From contig NC_063156.1 in NCBI RefSeq assembly GCF_020921035.1, positions 26,336,283-26,400,282 on the forward strand: a DNA stretch of 64,000 nucleotides. The letters run 5' to 3'. The notes under the pieces were generated by a model. It did no database searches. It was not told the DNA's origin and was given only the letters and a program-made list of their open reading frames with translations. The first letter of the stretch is position 1. Every line of letters begins with the position of its first letter. The stretch is from Rhodamnia argentea. Its lineage: Eukaryota; Streptophyta; Magnoliopsida; Myrtales; Myrtaceae. Shown here piece by piece: positions 1 through 10,049 of this stretch. A program made the translations under genes and the position numbers.

Positions 1-1054
1 CGAATGATGTAATACCAACTTCAGCACATGCCTTTCTCTTCATACTTACGTAGCTTTGAGAATCCTTCCTGGTACCAACTATTACCACAGCAAGTCCAGG
101 AACCTATGTTCATTGCAAGGTGGTGATCAGAAGCCAAATGCCTAATCAATTTAAACTAAAAACTATTGACCAACAGAATAAGCCAACTGGAAGCTCTTGC
201 AGATCTACAATATATAGTCCAATGTAACTAGTAATGACAGATCACAAATTGGACATTCAGAAAACATGGAACTGTAGAGATTCATAACATCCACTTCAGC
301 AGCATGTTAAACCCCAACGCTGAGTAACACTATGACAGGCTGCATTAAGGTGTGGTTCCCAAATATCAGTATCAGTATTTGATGAAAATGCAATCATCTC
401 ATTATGTACAGATCAAATGAGTTTCTACATAGGCATCCTGTAATAGGAACCGCCTTTGAAGGAAACTAGCAGATGGGATAAATTAATCATGCGAAGCCTT
501 CTCACTTTCAGAGCTGCTTGCAGACAGAGCACCAAGGAAGTTCACTTGTACGGCTTGGTGCAATAAAGTACAAGGTGTAGCCGGCTGAGTAGTGGAAAAA
601 CATTCCTTCTGACTAAACTGTTTTTCTCAAGGAAGAAGGGATATTGCTTTCCATTTTAATCGAGCACAAATGCATCCTAGGCCGGCCTTTATCTATGCAT
701 TGTTGTCCACCAGAAATATGAAAAGGAAAGCTCTGAACTTTAGCATACCATCAAAAACAGTAACAAAGAGTTCCATATCACCTTAACGTAAATGAGACAT
801 GACAAGATTCAAGCTAACAACGTAAACCTAACCATAGTGGAACAACTTTTCCAGATAATGTAAGAGCACCTAATTAGGCGCGCACACGCACATCCATGCC
901 ACAGCCCGCCCAGAGAGAGAAAAGAGAGAGAGACCTTGCCATACTTCTGAGATAGGTGGCTAACTTCAGAGGCAATTTCTGATCGGATGGTCTGGGCAAT
1001 GGCTTTTCCATCGATGATTTTAGCTTTGTGATCAGAGGGAAGCGATGAAGCCAT
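1..1054 (-). CDS. FOLD: Bifunctional methylenetetrahydrofolate dehydrogenase / methenyl-THF cyclohydrolase (FolD type), 5' part
   Basis: This is the first part of a gene that continues past the left edge. Exon 1 (935-1054) encodes [20 protein letters not shown] and then a helix ending ...SQKYGK, followed by a GT donor. Exon 2 (1-103) follows an AG acceptor and encodes [19 protein letters not shown] and then [12 protein letters not shown]. These match the N-terminal catalytic segment of FolD enzymes, in which the YVxxK tyrosine and lysine act in folate binding and catalysis. The enzyme interconverts 5,10-methylene-, methenyl- and 10-formyl-tetrahydrofolate with NADP. There is no obvious transit peptide before the conserved IIDGKAIA, so the cytosolic isoform (FOLD2-like in Arabidopsis) is the best match. 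The intron at 104-934 holds nothing recognisable. The start is the first ATG and sits at the normal distance from the IDGKA motif. Identity is secure; most of the protein (about 250 residues) is outside the window. Confidence 0.9.
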
Positions 1055-2914
1055 TACTGTTTCCCAATCTTCTAAACAAGAACAGGAGACAAAGCTAGTG
1101 AGTAACGAGTGATGAAGAATTCCGATTTGGAGCTCAAAACCCTACGAATCATAAGCGAAACCTACGAATTCAAAGTTTTGATCTTGCAATATGAAACTTC
1201 CACCAATTCACCAATCGAGAAAAATCCCACGAAACAACACTATAAACCAATCCCAATCCCCAATATTTAGCTCAACCAGTCACTAACTCTCACTGGGTCA
1301 CGACAGCTTCCAAAGATCTCGCGCCAAAAACCCTGATGAAAAATCAATCAACAGAACCCAAAGAGCAGGAACGTAAATACAGCGATCACTGCGGTGCGAA
1401 TCGGAAATGCTTGCAATTGCATAAGCGAAGGATTGGAATTTGGAGAGGCAATACCTCTGCTTCACTCCCCAGTTCGCCTGCAACGATGGTCTGGGTCAAA
1501 CCCCTCGGCTCAACCGTGTGCGACTCTGCTCCAATCGTCCTCGTGGAGTTCTTCCCCCATTCTGTTGGAGTGCTGCCGCTTACTGGGTCCAAACGCACCA
1601 CTTTTTTCATTTAGTTTCTGTTTTAGGGAAGCAAATAAGCCTGCCCACTGGCTGTGCCTAGCCCATCGGAGGAAGGTCCTCCCTTTGGACTGGTCCACTT
1701 CCCCACTTGTACCTCTGCAACTAACTTACTTTAATACATGCATCTTCACGACCCAAAAAAAAAAACACAGAGACTCAAGACAAGATTAGATTAGATTAGA
1801 TTAGAGTCGCCCGGTTCGGTTCGACCGGATTCACCCAACGCCGGTTTGTTCATGTGTTCTTTCCTCCACTAAAGAAAAAGGTGATTTCACTTTTCTTCCA
1901 AAATCATGAAGACCAAGAAACGAGCTCTCTAGCTTTTAGGGAAAACAATCCAAAGTAAAAAGAATGAAAAGTTAATAATGTAAAAGACGCACTATTATTT
2001 TATTATTCTGTCTACATTAAGATTCTTTCGTTTGATTAAGGGCAAAAGTCAAGAATACACGGCTTTTAGACAATGGGCCAATCGAATTCTTTGAAAGCCG
2101 CAACAACTGATCACGCATACTTTCGATAAACACTTTGGCTAATTCGAACTCTTGCGTACGCCTGTCAAATCAAATCAATCCAACTCAACAAGAAGGCGTG
2201 CTCGCTTTTACAAAGTGAAGTGCTCTAAAATTTTCAGAAGAGCGAGGGTTTCAATTTTGCTACCCAGACGGATCGTGGCAATCCACCGGCGAGACGCCCC
2301 GTGTCGTCCCGACAAGTACATGACGGTGGCTACTCAAAATCTCCATTTCTTGAGAAACATGTTTGACACTAATCCAGAATTTCGCCAACTTCTTAATCCG
2401 ACTATTCCCTATTTTTTTGACGAAAAAGTGGAATCCCATCGTGAGAGTGCATTAAGCCCCAATCCATTTTTGCATCTTCTTTTTCCTTCTTTTTTCGAAG
2501 CAAAGCATCAATTTTTCATTCAGAGCTAACCGGTAACCGGACATAGAATATGGGATTCCACGACCCACCTCGTCCTGCGTTCTTAGAACATCAAGGTCCA
2601 CGATCAAGATTAACAAGAATTAAGATAACAGAAGAGATTCCATTACTTCAACGTAATTTGACAGATCAATCACGTAACGAGACGAACACTACAAACGCTT
2701 TATACGACGACATCTGACAGTATCGTAATTTATATACAGTCATCATCTTCCACCACCATAGATCGACCTAGGTTACAACAATTTCTCGGCTCCGCCGTAT
2801 TCTTCCGGGCTATGTTCATGGAAACTCCAGCCCCAACCCCCGTCATTTACGCCTCCCCAAGCAAGATCCAAGCTTTTCCTTCTTCCTTCTCATTTTTGTT
2901 TGTTTTTTTTTCTC
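1055..2914. other. Intergenic stretch upstream of FOLD and downstream of the 80-aa gene
   Basis: The first few hundred bases must hold the FOLD promoter and 5' leader, but I see no clear TATA box. Open frames between 1298 and 1789 overlap on both strands and resemble nothing known. A short pentanucleotide microsatellite, (GATTA)n, lies at about 1783-1806. An open frame at 2152-2529 (plus) has no recognisable domain and is not called a gene. Confidence 0.5.
1783..1806. repeat. (GATTA)n microsatellite
   Basis: About four and a half perfect copies of the pentamer GATTA in tandem. It lies in intergenic DNA with no evident function. Confidence 0.85.
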
Positions 2915-3157
2915 TCAAGTGTGGTTCCAAGGTCCCAAGAACATCATGGTTCGGATCGGGTCCTCGACCCGATACCCCGACTTCCGTCTCTCCACGTCTC
3001 TCGGGACGGCGGACCGGCCCCGTTTCGGCGCTTCGGCCCTCGAAGGATCGGCAGCCACAACGGCCGCCTCGTACGCCCGCCGGATCCTCTCTCCGATCGG
3101 TGGCCTCTTGCTCTCGTGGCCAAGAGGGGAATCCCCAGATGGGTGCTGAGGTTTCAT
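2915..3157 (-). CDS. Small plant-specific protein of unknown function with a conserved C-terminal RVEDPIRTMMFLGPWNHT motif
   Basis: Single-exon frame of 80 codons, Met at 3157 and TGA at 2915-2917. The product is basic and hydrophilic, without a signal peptide or membrane segment. Residues 18-33 (KRPPIGERIRRAYEAA) look like an amphipathic helix, and the protein ends in RVEDPIRTMMFLGPWNHT. I recall similar endings (DPIRTxMFLGSWxHT) in small plant proteins annotated only as hypothetical, so this is probably a real conserved gene, not a chance frame. Supporting features are a TATA box at 3242-3249 about 85 bases upstream of the start and a GC-rich body in AT-rich surroundings. Several plus-strand frames over the same bases (2812-3213) are shadows of this one. 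No function can be assigned. A role as a short regulatory or stress-response protein would be a guess. Confidence 0.72.
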   Translation of the reverse strand: MKPQHPSGDSPLGHESKRPPIGERIRRAYEAAVVAADPSRAEAPKRGRSAVPRDVERRKSGYRVEDPIRTMMFLGPWNHT

Positions 3158-3241
3158 TGCTTTTAACGGGAGTTCTTCGTGTGTGTGGCCGGTGTGTGTG
3201 GAGGATAAGATAAGAGCATTAGAAAGGGGAGAGCGAAGGTG

Positions 3242-3249
3242 TTTATATA
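3242..3249 (-). promoter_or_regulatory. TATA box of the 80-aa gene
   Basis: Read on the minus strand this is CTATATAAAC, a strong plant TATA match. It lies about 85 bases upstream of the ATG at 3157, which leaves room for a leader of roughly 50-60 bases. Confidence 0.6.
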
Positions 3250-4440
3250 GAGGAAATCACATGGTGGAGCAAGAGATGGTGGTGAGGGTCCACTTGTCAT
3301 GTTGAGATAAGGGTATATTGCTCTTCGATAATATTCTTGTCTTAGTGGATGACACGGCGAATTTCACGATCGATTCGATTGGTTTAATTCGTCCACTTTT
3401 CACTAGCAGACTTCCCCTATTTGATGTTTTTTTCACAAAAGTAATGATTTCCCACTTATTAAAAAGAAAAACACAGACATGTGATGAGCATGATTCGAAG
3501 TAGACTTGGGAACAGGAAAATCAGACAGATCTAAGGTCCGATTATAGGTTCCAAAAATTAGAGAATCGCTTCCGATAGGTAGGTTTCGGGTTAAATAAGT
3601 TTTTGTGTTTTTTCTTATTTAATCTTTCGGGCGATCCTGCGATATTTCATGGCGTTCTCTGATGAGTGTGTAATATGGAACCATTAGTTTGAGCTTCAAT
3701 TTCCGACGAAATACGTAACGGAAACTTTTACTTTTGTTAATGTGTCATATTATTTGTGTGTTTGAACATGAGTTGTGGTCAAATAAACTGTAACAGCAAA
3801 TGATAGTCATTAAAAGCAATGATCCACTGCAATCATTTAATTAAGAATACACGTGGAATCCGAATAGACCTTGAAACCGACCCTAGAACATGTGACGGGG
3901 CAGATTACAAGTGTTCTAAGATATGCGTGACAAGGGTTCTAGGTTCCAAAAATTGAAAAACCGATTTCGACGTGTAGTTTCCGGGCTCCAAGCGAAATCT
4001 AAACGGACCCTCAAACTGTTCACCCCTAATTGACTCCAGTGGTTTCATAGAATTCACAAAAGAAAGAGAGATTCCCCACGTTAGGCATCTAATGATTCCG
4101 ACCTTAGGTTGATGCAACAGGGACTTAATATTCCTTCTACATTAAAAGTGCATCTTGGGATCGAATAAAAGCTTTACCTGCCCAAGAATCTTTAATGCCT
4201 CAAACGAGGAATAAATTCCATATCGCAATTGCCAGAAAAAGAAGAAGGAAAGTAAGAAAAGTCTCCAAAATATAAGCGCATTTGATGAGCGAGCGAAAAG
4301 TGACTGTTCCTATAGAGATGTGAACACTTGAACAGATGCGGATCATCATCTGCAGCATCAGTGGCGCTCGAAGTCTTTGTATTATTATTATTTTTTTTGG
4401 GGGATTTTTTTGAGATGATTTTTTTTATTTGAAGATGAAT
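3250..4440. other. Intergenic DNA with a degenerate repeated motif
   Basis: No gene is supported. Two copies of a related block, AGGTTCCAAAAATT followed by GAGAATCG or GAAAAACCG, occur in the same orientation near 3546 and 3940, next to other phrases rich in GGTTCC and CCGA. This looks like the remains of a repetitive element, but I could not define its ends. Confidence 0.35.
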
Positions 4441-4444
4441 ATAG

Positions 4445-5007
4445 AGGAAAAATTATCAAAAAGTCTTAAACATATTACAATTGTGACAATTTAGCTCTAA
4501 ACATTCTTTTTTGCCAATTCAGTTCTGAAAAATTTTACATTTGTGTCAATTTAATACATCCGACCAATTTTGGCCAAGAGGTGCTAACATGAAGTTATCG
4601 CCGCTAACGTGGCAATTTTTAATAATATTTTGATATTTTATTGAATATATATATTTTTTACTTTATTTTTCTTTTTCACCAACCCTTAGGGTCAAGGGTG
4701 CCCCGGCCCCACCCAATGCCATCGAGGGCATCTTGGCCCTCGCCAGCCTTAAGGGTTTGGGGAAAAACTAAAGTAAAGAAAAACAAAGAAAAAATAATTA
4801 TAAAAGTTGAAAAAATTATTAAAATATTATTTTGAAAACAGTCCACATCGGTGCTAACATCGCCACTCAGCACCGGCCGGCTAAAATTGATCGAATAGAT
4901 TGAGTTGACACAAATGTAAAATATTTAGAATCGAACCGGCAAAAATAAAAGTTTATGATAGAATTGGCAAAATTATAATATGTTTATGATTTTTTTTTAT
5001 AATTCTC
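4445..5007. mobile_element. Inverted-repeat element, family A (non-autonomous, Mutator-like MITE), copy 1
   Basis: The left arm begins GGAAAAATTATCAAAAAG and continues with phrases such as TTAGCTCTAAACATTC and GCCAATTCAG. The right arm is the approximate reverse complement, ending AATTGGCAAAATTATAATATG and then AATTCTC. Between the arms are a GC-rich block (about 4690-4755) and an A-rich stretch. No protein is encoded. Other family members in this window have 9-10 bp target duplications; here none is left, which suggests an older insertion. Confidence 0.6.
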
Positions 5008-5413
5008 TTTGCCATTGAATGAACACATATTTATTAATGGGCCTTTGGCAAGCCCAATAAGCAACCCAGCTTAGAGCTCGAAGTGGGCTAGTCACTTTAA
5101 AGCCTATCAAACCCGTTATTCGCAATCAATTTCCTATTTTGACCTGACCCGGTTAGATTAGTCGGGTTTCACACGAATGCCACTTCATTTGTAAGTTCTC
5201 ATCTACCGAGGACTACCTTAACTCTTTATAGGGCATGTTTGGGAAAAATTATCAAAAAAGTCATAAACATATTGTATTTGTGATAATTCGACTCGAAACC
5301 TATCAATTGTGTCATTGACCGATGAGACTCTACCTCGCCCCCAACTCTAGCTGAGAAAGATTTTCCTACCCCCATAGGGAAAGGTCCTTCCCTTTTTGGG
5401 CCGGTCGTGGGCT

Positions 5414-5479
5414 TGCCCTATGAAGACTCACTTTCGCTACGGCTTCGGTGGGTTCCCTTAACTAAGCCACCGCCTATGA
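5414..5479 (-). pseudogene. rrn23: Plastid 23S rRNA fragment a
   Basis: On the minus strand this reads TCATAGGCGGTGGCTTAGTT, AAGGGAACCCACCGAAGCCG, TAGCGAAAGTGAGTCTTCAT and AGGGC. It matches, from memory, the part of plastid 23S rRNA around GGCTTAGTTAAGGGAACCC. It is only a fragment and cannot function. Confidence 0.8.
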
Positions 5480-5491
5480 GTCGACAGCTCA

Positions 5492-5551
5492 TCCTCCGGC
5501 TACTAAGATGTTTCGGTTCGTCAGGTTGTCTCTTGCCTACCCATGGATTCA
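5492..5551 (-). pseudogene. rrn23: Plastid 23S rRNA fragment b
   Basis: On the minus strand this contains GAATCCATGGGTAGGCAAGA and AACATCTTAGTAGCCGG, the 5' region of plastid 23S rRNA. In an intact rRNA gene this part lies several hundred bases away from fragment a, but here they are 12 bases apart. Either an internal deletion or a junction of two fragments explains this. Confidence 0.8.
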
Positions 5552-5906
5552 ACAGCAAAAGAGGAATCTCATGCAAATACCATGGAATAAGGTTTGATCT
5601 TATTTTCCCGGAGAAGAAGCAACAACGGTATCTGTGAGGTATAGCAATTATTAGGAAATAATCGAGTGAGAGCCGTAGCTATGAGTTCTATAGATAGTCT
5701 AATGAGAAAGAGACTTCGCTAAGGCAAAAGCTTTCAACGCTGCCCAATATACTCCCTCCACTAGTAGGGGCTCACCCCTCTCCACCCAAACCACCCCCCG
5801 CCCCCCCGGGAAGGAGGCCTTCTTTGCCTTCCACCTAAGCTGCGCAGGAAAGGGCCAAAAATGAAAAGTCGTATGTCTTTGGTTAATAAGAGCCAAAAGG
5901 TTTATC

Positions 5907-5945
5907 GGGTCCATAAGCAGTGACAATTGCCCTATGAAGACTCGC
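5907..5945 (-). pseudogene. rrn23: Plastid 23S rRNA fragment c
   Basis: On the minus strand this reads AGCGAGTCTTCATAGGGCAA and then TTGTCACTGCTTATGGACCC. It overlaps and extends the 3' end of fragment a, so the same rRNA bases (GAGTCTTCATAGGGC) are present twice in the insert. Confidence 0.75.
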
Positions 5946-5999
5946 TTAGGGGGTCTATGGACTTTTGTGGCTCTCCACGGCGCTTTCGTACTAATAGGA
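5946..5999 (+). pseudogene. psbD: Plastid psbD (photosystem II D2) fragment
   Basis: The bases translate as LGGLWTFVALHGAFVLIG, which matches the D2 segment LGGLWTFVALHGAFGLIG with one change. It abuts 23S fragment c directly. It is about 54 bases long and not functional. Confidence 0.75.
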
Positions 6000-6629
6000 A
6001 CTATTGTGTCGAACTTCTTCATAGCATTATTTATTAGAAATGAATTTTCAAGCATTTAACTTCGTACCACTGAAAAATTTAGTCACGCGCTTGAATGATA
6101 GGCCAAAAAGTTAATAGAATACTTGAATTTAGTCCTAAACCTTTTAACGATATGCTAATTTAGTCATAAATCTTTCAATTGTGTCAATTTAGTCTTAAAT
6201 CTTTGAAAATTTTGTCAATTTAGTCCCAAATCTTTGAATTTTTGCCATTTTAGTCCTAAACATACTATTTGAGTAATTGACCGGAAGGACTAAATTGACA
6301 ATTCGTTAAAAAGTTTAGGATTAGTTTGGCAAATCATTAAAAGGTTTAGGACTAAATTAAAATAATTGCAATGTTTATGACTGAATTGGCAAATTGTTAA
6401 AAGATTTAGGACTGAATTGACACAAATGCAATAAGCTTAGAACTTTTTGGACAATTTTTCCCAACATGTTTGGGAATGTTTCGTGAGCGAAAATCGAATC
6501 ACATTCATCATTTCAAGGGAGATCCGTTGTATGATGTATTTGTAACCGATAGAAATCCACTTTCTTGAGTTTTTAAATACGATTTGATTAGGGTTCATCA
6601 TCACCATTATCTTTAAGTTCCACCAACCT

Positions 6630-7522
6630 CGGTATAAGGACATCTAGAGTGTCAATATTTGTATACGGCGCTCACTTTAGTGCCAATGTATTTTTTTGAA
6701 TCACTTAAGTGTAAAATCGGAGAAAAAAATCATTTAAGTGCCAATTCCGGCCAAAAACGATCACATAAGTACAAATTCCGGCGAAACAAGACACGTGGCA
6801 TTTTTTTTAACTAATTTCTTAATATTATGTGAATTTTTTTTAAAAAAAGTCTGTCCACATGACAATTTTTCTTTTAAAATTCAGTCCACGTGGATGCCAC
6901 GTGCACTTTTAAATTAAAAATTAAGTTAATTTTTTTTTAAAATTTAAAGTAAACAGAAAAAATAACTTTAAAATTAAAAAAAATTAAAAAAGCACAAAAT
7001 TGCAGTTGAGCGGCGAGCGCCGTGAGCCCTTCCACCGTCCCCCGCCTTTGTCGGCGGGCAATGGGTGAGGGAGTGCCCGGGGGGGTGGGGTCGCCAAGCT
7101 CGCCGAGGCCTCACTAGTGGTCGGCGAAGCTCGGCCGTGATTGGCCAAGGCCTCACAAATCCCACGGCGAGGCCAAAATGGCCTAGCCACCGCTTGATGT
7201 GCTTGTGGCTGGGTAATTCCAGCCTCGCCAGCGCCGCTCTAACTGCAACTTTGTGTTTTTTTTTTAAATTATTTTTTTTTGTTTATTTTTACTTTTTTTA
7301 ATATTGCATGGTTTTTTTTATTAATTTTTTAAAAAATTTTGCTTACTAGGATGCTCCAACGAGCCACGTAGATGCCATGTCGGATTTCCGGCAAAGCTCA
7401 CTGGAGCTGGCACTGAAATAAGCATTTTTAAAACAAAATTGACACTTTAAGTGATCCAAAAATAATATTGGCATTAAAGTGAGCACTGTACACAAATATT
7501 AACACTCCTAATATCCTTTTAC
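6630..7522. mobile_element. Inverted-repeat element, family B, copy 1 (Mutator-like, non-autonomous)
   Basis: The left end reads CGGTATAAGGACATCTAGAG and then TGTCAATATTTGTATACGGC; the right end is its approximate complement. A perfect 10-bp direct repeat, CCACCAACCT, flanks it at 6620-6629 and 7523-7532. The arms carry repeated phrases of the type CACTTTAGTGCCAAT and CACTTAAGTG. The centre (about 7010-7230) is GC-rich and contains open frames on both strands that encode nothing recognisable. At 893 bp, with a clean duplication and similar arms, it looks relatively recent. Confidence 0.75.
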
Positions 7523-7946
7523 CCACCAACCTTTGTCTAGTCTTTTCTTTTATTCTGACCCAACCCATCAATGTCATCACCCTCATAGTCATTCGCAATT
7601 TCATGTCTTGTACAAATTCTTCGGAAAAATTAGATAACCAAAACTATCACAATATCTCCGTAAATCAAAATATGAGATCGTTGACTTGACCGTCGGTGCA
7701 CACCATTCTATTTATTGGATCGAGACTATCATAACATACTAGAAAATCTAGTCCATGTAAAATAAACTTAAATAGGATATGAGGATTGAAAACTAGACTC
7801 AGACTATATCAAAAGTTTAATGCAAAAGCTTAAATTACAACTCGTGCGAGTGGGAGTTATATTGAAGTATGTATACACACTTAAATATTTGGGTTGAACA
7901 TGGATGATCCAAGAGCTTGTTTGAATGTTTTATGTCTTTACACTAA

Positions 7947-8592
7947 GGGTGCTTTTGTTTAATGAAAAGCTCAAGATTCGAAAAATAATCACTTGCATTG
8001 CTTACAAAAATGAATGGAAGCAAAATATTTTTATCACCCACGAAAATAATTAGGCATAAAGTGTCAGTGGACAAGTAGCATATGGCGCGCTTATCCTAGC
8101 ACAACATGGGATAAGGTGCTCTTTAGGATGATGGAACGAGGAACTCTAGTGGATGATTAGGGCAATGAAGGGCAAAGACTTGGCGACTAGACTTCTCAAG
8201 TTATCATTCCTAGCAACCATATATTGCATTTGGATGGAGCGCAATATGAGACAGTTTTATAACAAGTTAGCTAACTTCCATATTATTTTGGCTAAGGTGC
8301 ATAAAAATTGTAAGAGTTCAAGCTTCGCTCTACCAAAAAATCAAACCTTCCCAGATGAATCTTGTTTCGGCTACTATATGGAGACTTCCTACCTCCATTT
8401 TTTCAAATTATTAGCTTCTTTTATAATGCTGGGAAATGCTCCTAAACTGCTGCACTTCATCTGTTTTTTAGTACTTATATTTTTCACAAAAAAATGAAAA
8501 CATTTTTCGTTGACGAATTTTTCAAAGATGTATAACCAATCGTTTTCCGAAAAAAGTTTTCAAATTTTGAGTTTTTATGAAACATACGCCCT
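7947..8592. mobile_element. Family D inverted-repeat remnant surrounding a LINE tail
   Basis: The left end reads GGGTGCTTTTGTTTAATG; the right end, ...TTTATGAAACATACGCCC, is its approximate complement. The phrase ATCACTTGCATTGCTT near 7986 recurs exactly near 44658, in another family D fragment. The middle is taken up by a LINE 3' fragment, so the LINE probably inserted into the older element. No target duplication is obvious. Confidence 0.45.
8097..8497 (+). mobile_element. LINE 3'-terminal fragment (copy 1 of a shared family)
   Basis: Positions 8153-8300 translate as MIRAMKGKDLATRLLKLSFL and then ATIYCIWMERNMRQF. This matches the extreme C-terminus of plant L1-type LINE proteins (typically GKS...LLKLA.AATIYHIWMERNRR.F) after the reverse-transcriptase zinc-binding region. 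A stop codon lies just upstream, at 8148-8150, in the same frame. The following untranslated part is about 75-80% similar by eye to 42289-42515, down to the ...CTTCATCTG...TATTTTTCAC end, so both are 5'-truncated copies of one family. Confidence 0.6.
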
Positions 8593-9731
8593 CTAAAAGA
8601 TGCCATTAAAGGCAAAGGGAAAAAAATATGAGTGCACTAAACCATTTTGATGATCAAATTAATCATGTCCCACCTACATATTCTAACAAAAAGGAAGTTC
8701 AATATTTCGGTTTCTATTCCATATATGCCATAAGTGGGATTAGAGAAGAATTATCTAGAAGATGCCAGAAACAAATGGTTGAAAAAAAAAAAAGGAGCAG
8801 ACTCGGAAAAGAAATTAAGCACCTAAGTTGAAGAATTGCCCCGATACTTGTATGAGATTCGTGTCCTTTCGACTCGGTCATATCCTCTCCTCCTAGCCAT
8901 TGAGCTATATGAATAGTGTCTATTTAGCGTCTCCATTCATCTAAACTTTAACCTTACCAAGTATGCACAATATTTTCTCCATGTACTTGATCCCTATTTG
9001 GACTATGTTCAAAAAAATTCCGGAGATGCCGTCGACGAGAACCGCCTTTGCATGCCCATTTGATACTGTTGACACCCATCGAACTATTCTGAATATTTAA
9101 ACTATTAGGCTGATGCACGATTTTAGATTTAAAATAGTCTAAAGCTCCCTCTCAAGAGTAAGCCAGAGTTTGTCCCAAGACCGACGCGCAAAGATATATA
9201 ATTGACGAGGCAAACAAGGATTTGGAAAGAATTGAACTCACTGCCTTGTCCTCCGATGATGTGTCATATTGTTTAGGACTAACATAAATCGATTCGATTT
9301 TTTTATAATTGCTATAAAGTATGCGTTGCCAAAATTATGCACCTTTTTTGGAAATTCCAGTCAAAAGACAAATTGACGAAGAATATCTGACAGGATAAGG
9401 ATATACATACACCCTTTCGGTAAAATTAGAAAATAAAATGAAACGGGGTTATGTAATGCATGGTGAATATTCTACAATTACCCCCCCGGGTAAAGCGGAC
9501 GATAAAAGGCGGTCGTGTGGTCCTTTGTGCATATTTCGTATAGATTTCTCTGCTTTTCTCTTTGTATAATAAAATTTTGACTTTTATTTTTTACGTTAAT
9601 AATGCAAAAGTTTTCTTCGCAGGCATATAGTATAGAATGTGATAATTATACATTCACGTTAAAAATAGATCATTATTTTCATTTATATAAAAGTTTGTAG
9701 ACCATCGTGGGGCATATATATAGTATAATTC

Positions 9732-10039
9732 AGTGAAATTATCAAAAAAGTCCCAAATCTATGTAATTATGCCAATTCGGTCCCAAACTCAATTCAGTCA
9801 CGAACCTATTACAATTGTGCTAATTTTGGCTGGCCGGCGTTGACTGGGGTTGACGAGGTCGCTTTTGGCCAGTCGCCGACTAGAGAAAGAAAAAGAAGAG
9901 GGAAGAGAAAAAAATAAAAATAAATAAAATACTATGTTGCCGGAGGTAGTCCACGTTAGCGTCGGCCGGTCAAAATTAGCCGATTGGACTAAATTGACAA
10001 AATTATAATAGGTTTAAGACTTTTTTTGGTAATCTTCCC
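9732..10039. mobile_element. Inverted-repeat element, family A, copy 3
   Basis: Short family A member of 308 bp. The left arm is AGTGAAATTATCAAAAAAGT and the right arm ends ACTTTTTTTGGTAATCTTCC plus C. A perfect 10-bp direct repeat, AGTATAATTC, lies immediately outside at 9722-9731 and 10040-10049. The centre contains a GA-rich stretch and the family phrase GGCCGG near both inner borders. It encodes nothing. Confidence 0.75.
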
Positions 10040-10049
10040 AGTATAATTC

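Larger units (their letters stand above)
5326..6055. other. Chimeric organelle-derived insert (plastid, possibly via mitochondrial DNA)
   Basis: This segment is a patchwork. It has three short pieces of plastid 23S rRNA in reverse orientation and one piece of plastid psbD in forward orientation. They are separated by DNA such as 5335-5413 and 5690-5900 that has the balanced base composition of plant mitochondrial DNA but that I cannot place. The joined pieces are not neighbours in a plastid genome. This suggests fragments combined before or during insertion, for example in a mitochondrial genome that already carried plastid DNA. Confidence 0.65.
5243..6464. mobile_element. Inverted-repeat element, family A, copy 2, containing organelle DNA
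   Basis: The left arm starts GAAAAATTATCAAAAAAGTC and the right arm ends in its approximate complement, GAACTTTTTGGACAATTTTTC. A perfect 9-bp direct repeat, CATGTTTGG, sits immediately outside both ends (5234-5242 and 6465-6473). Target duplications of 9-11 bp are typical of Mutator-like transposons. The right arm (about 6060-6464) is built from repeated 30-40 bp units of the type TTTAGTCCTAAA...AATTG in opposite orientations around a centre near 6270, so it can fold back on itself. Between the arms (about 5326-6055) lies unrelated DNA from organelle genomes, described separately. Either organelle DNA landed in the element or the element moved carrying it. Confidence 0.7.

Noticed and set aside
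2152-2529. 125-codon frame on the plus strand
   Set aside because: No domain, no codon bias, no promoter signal, and composition like the surrounding intergenic DNA.
7065-7301. 78-codon frame on the plus strand
   Set aside because: It lies in the GC-rich core of the family B element, which encodes nothing recognisable in its second copy.
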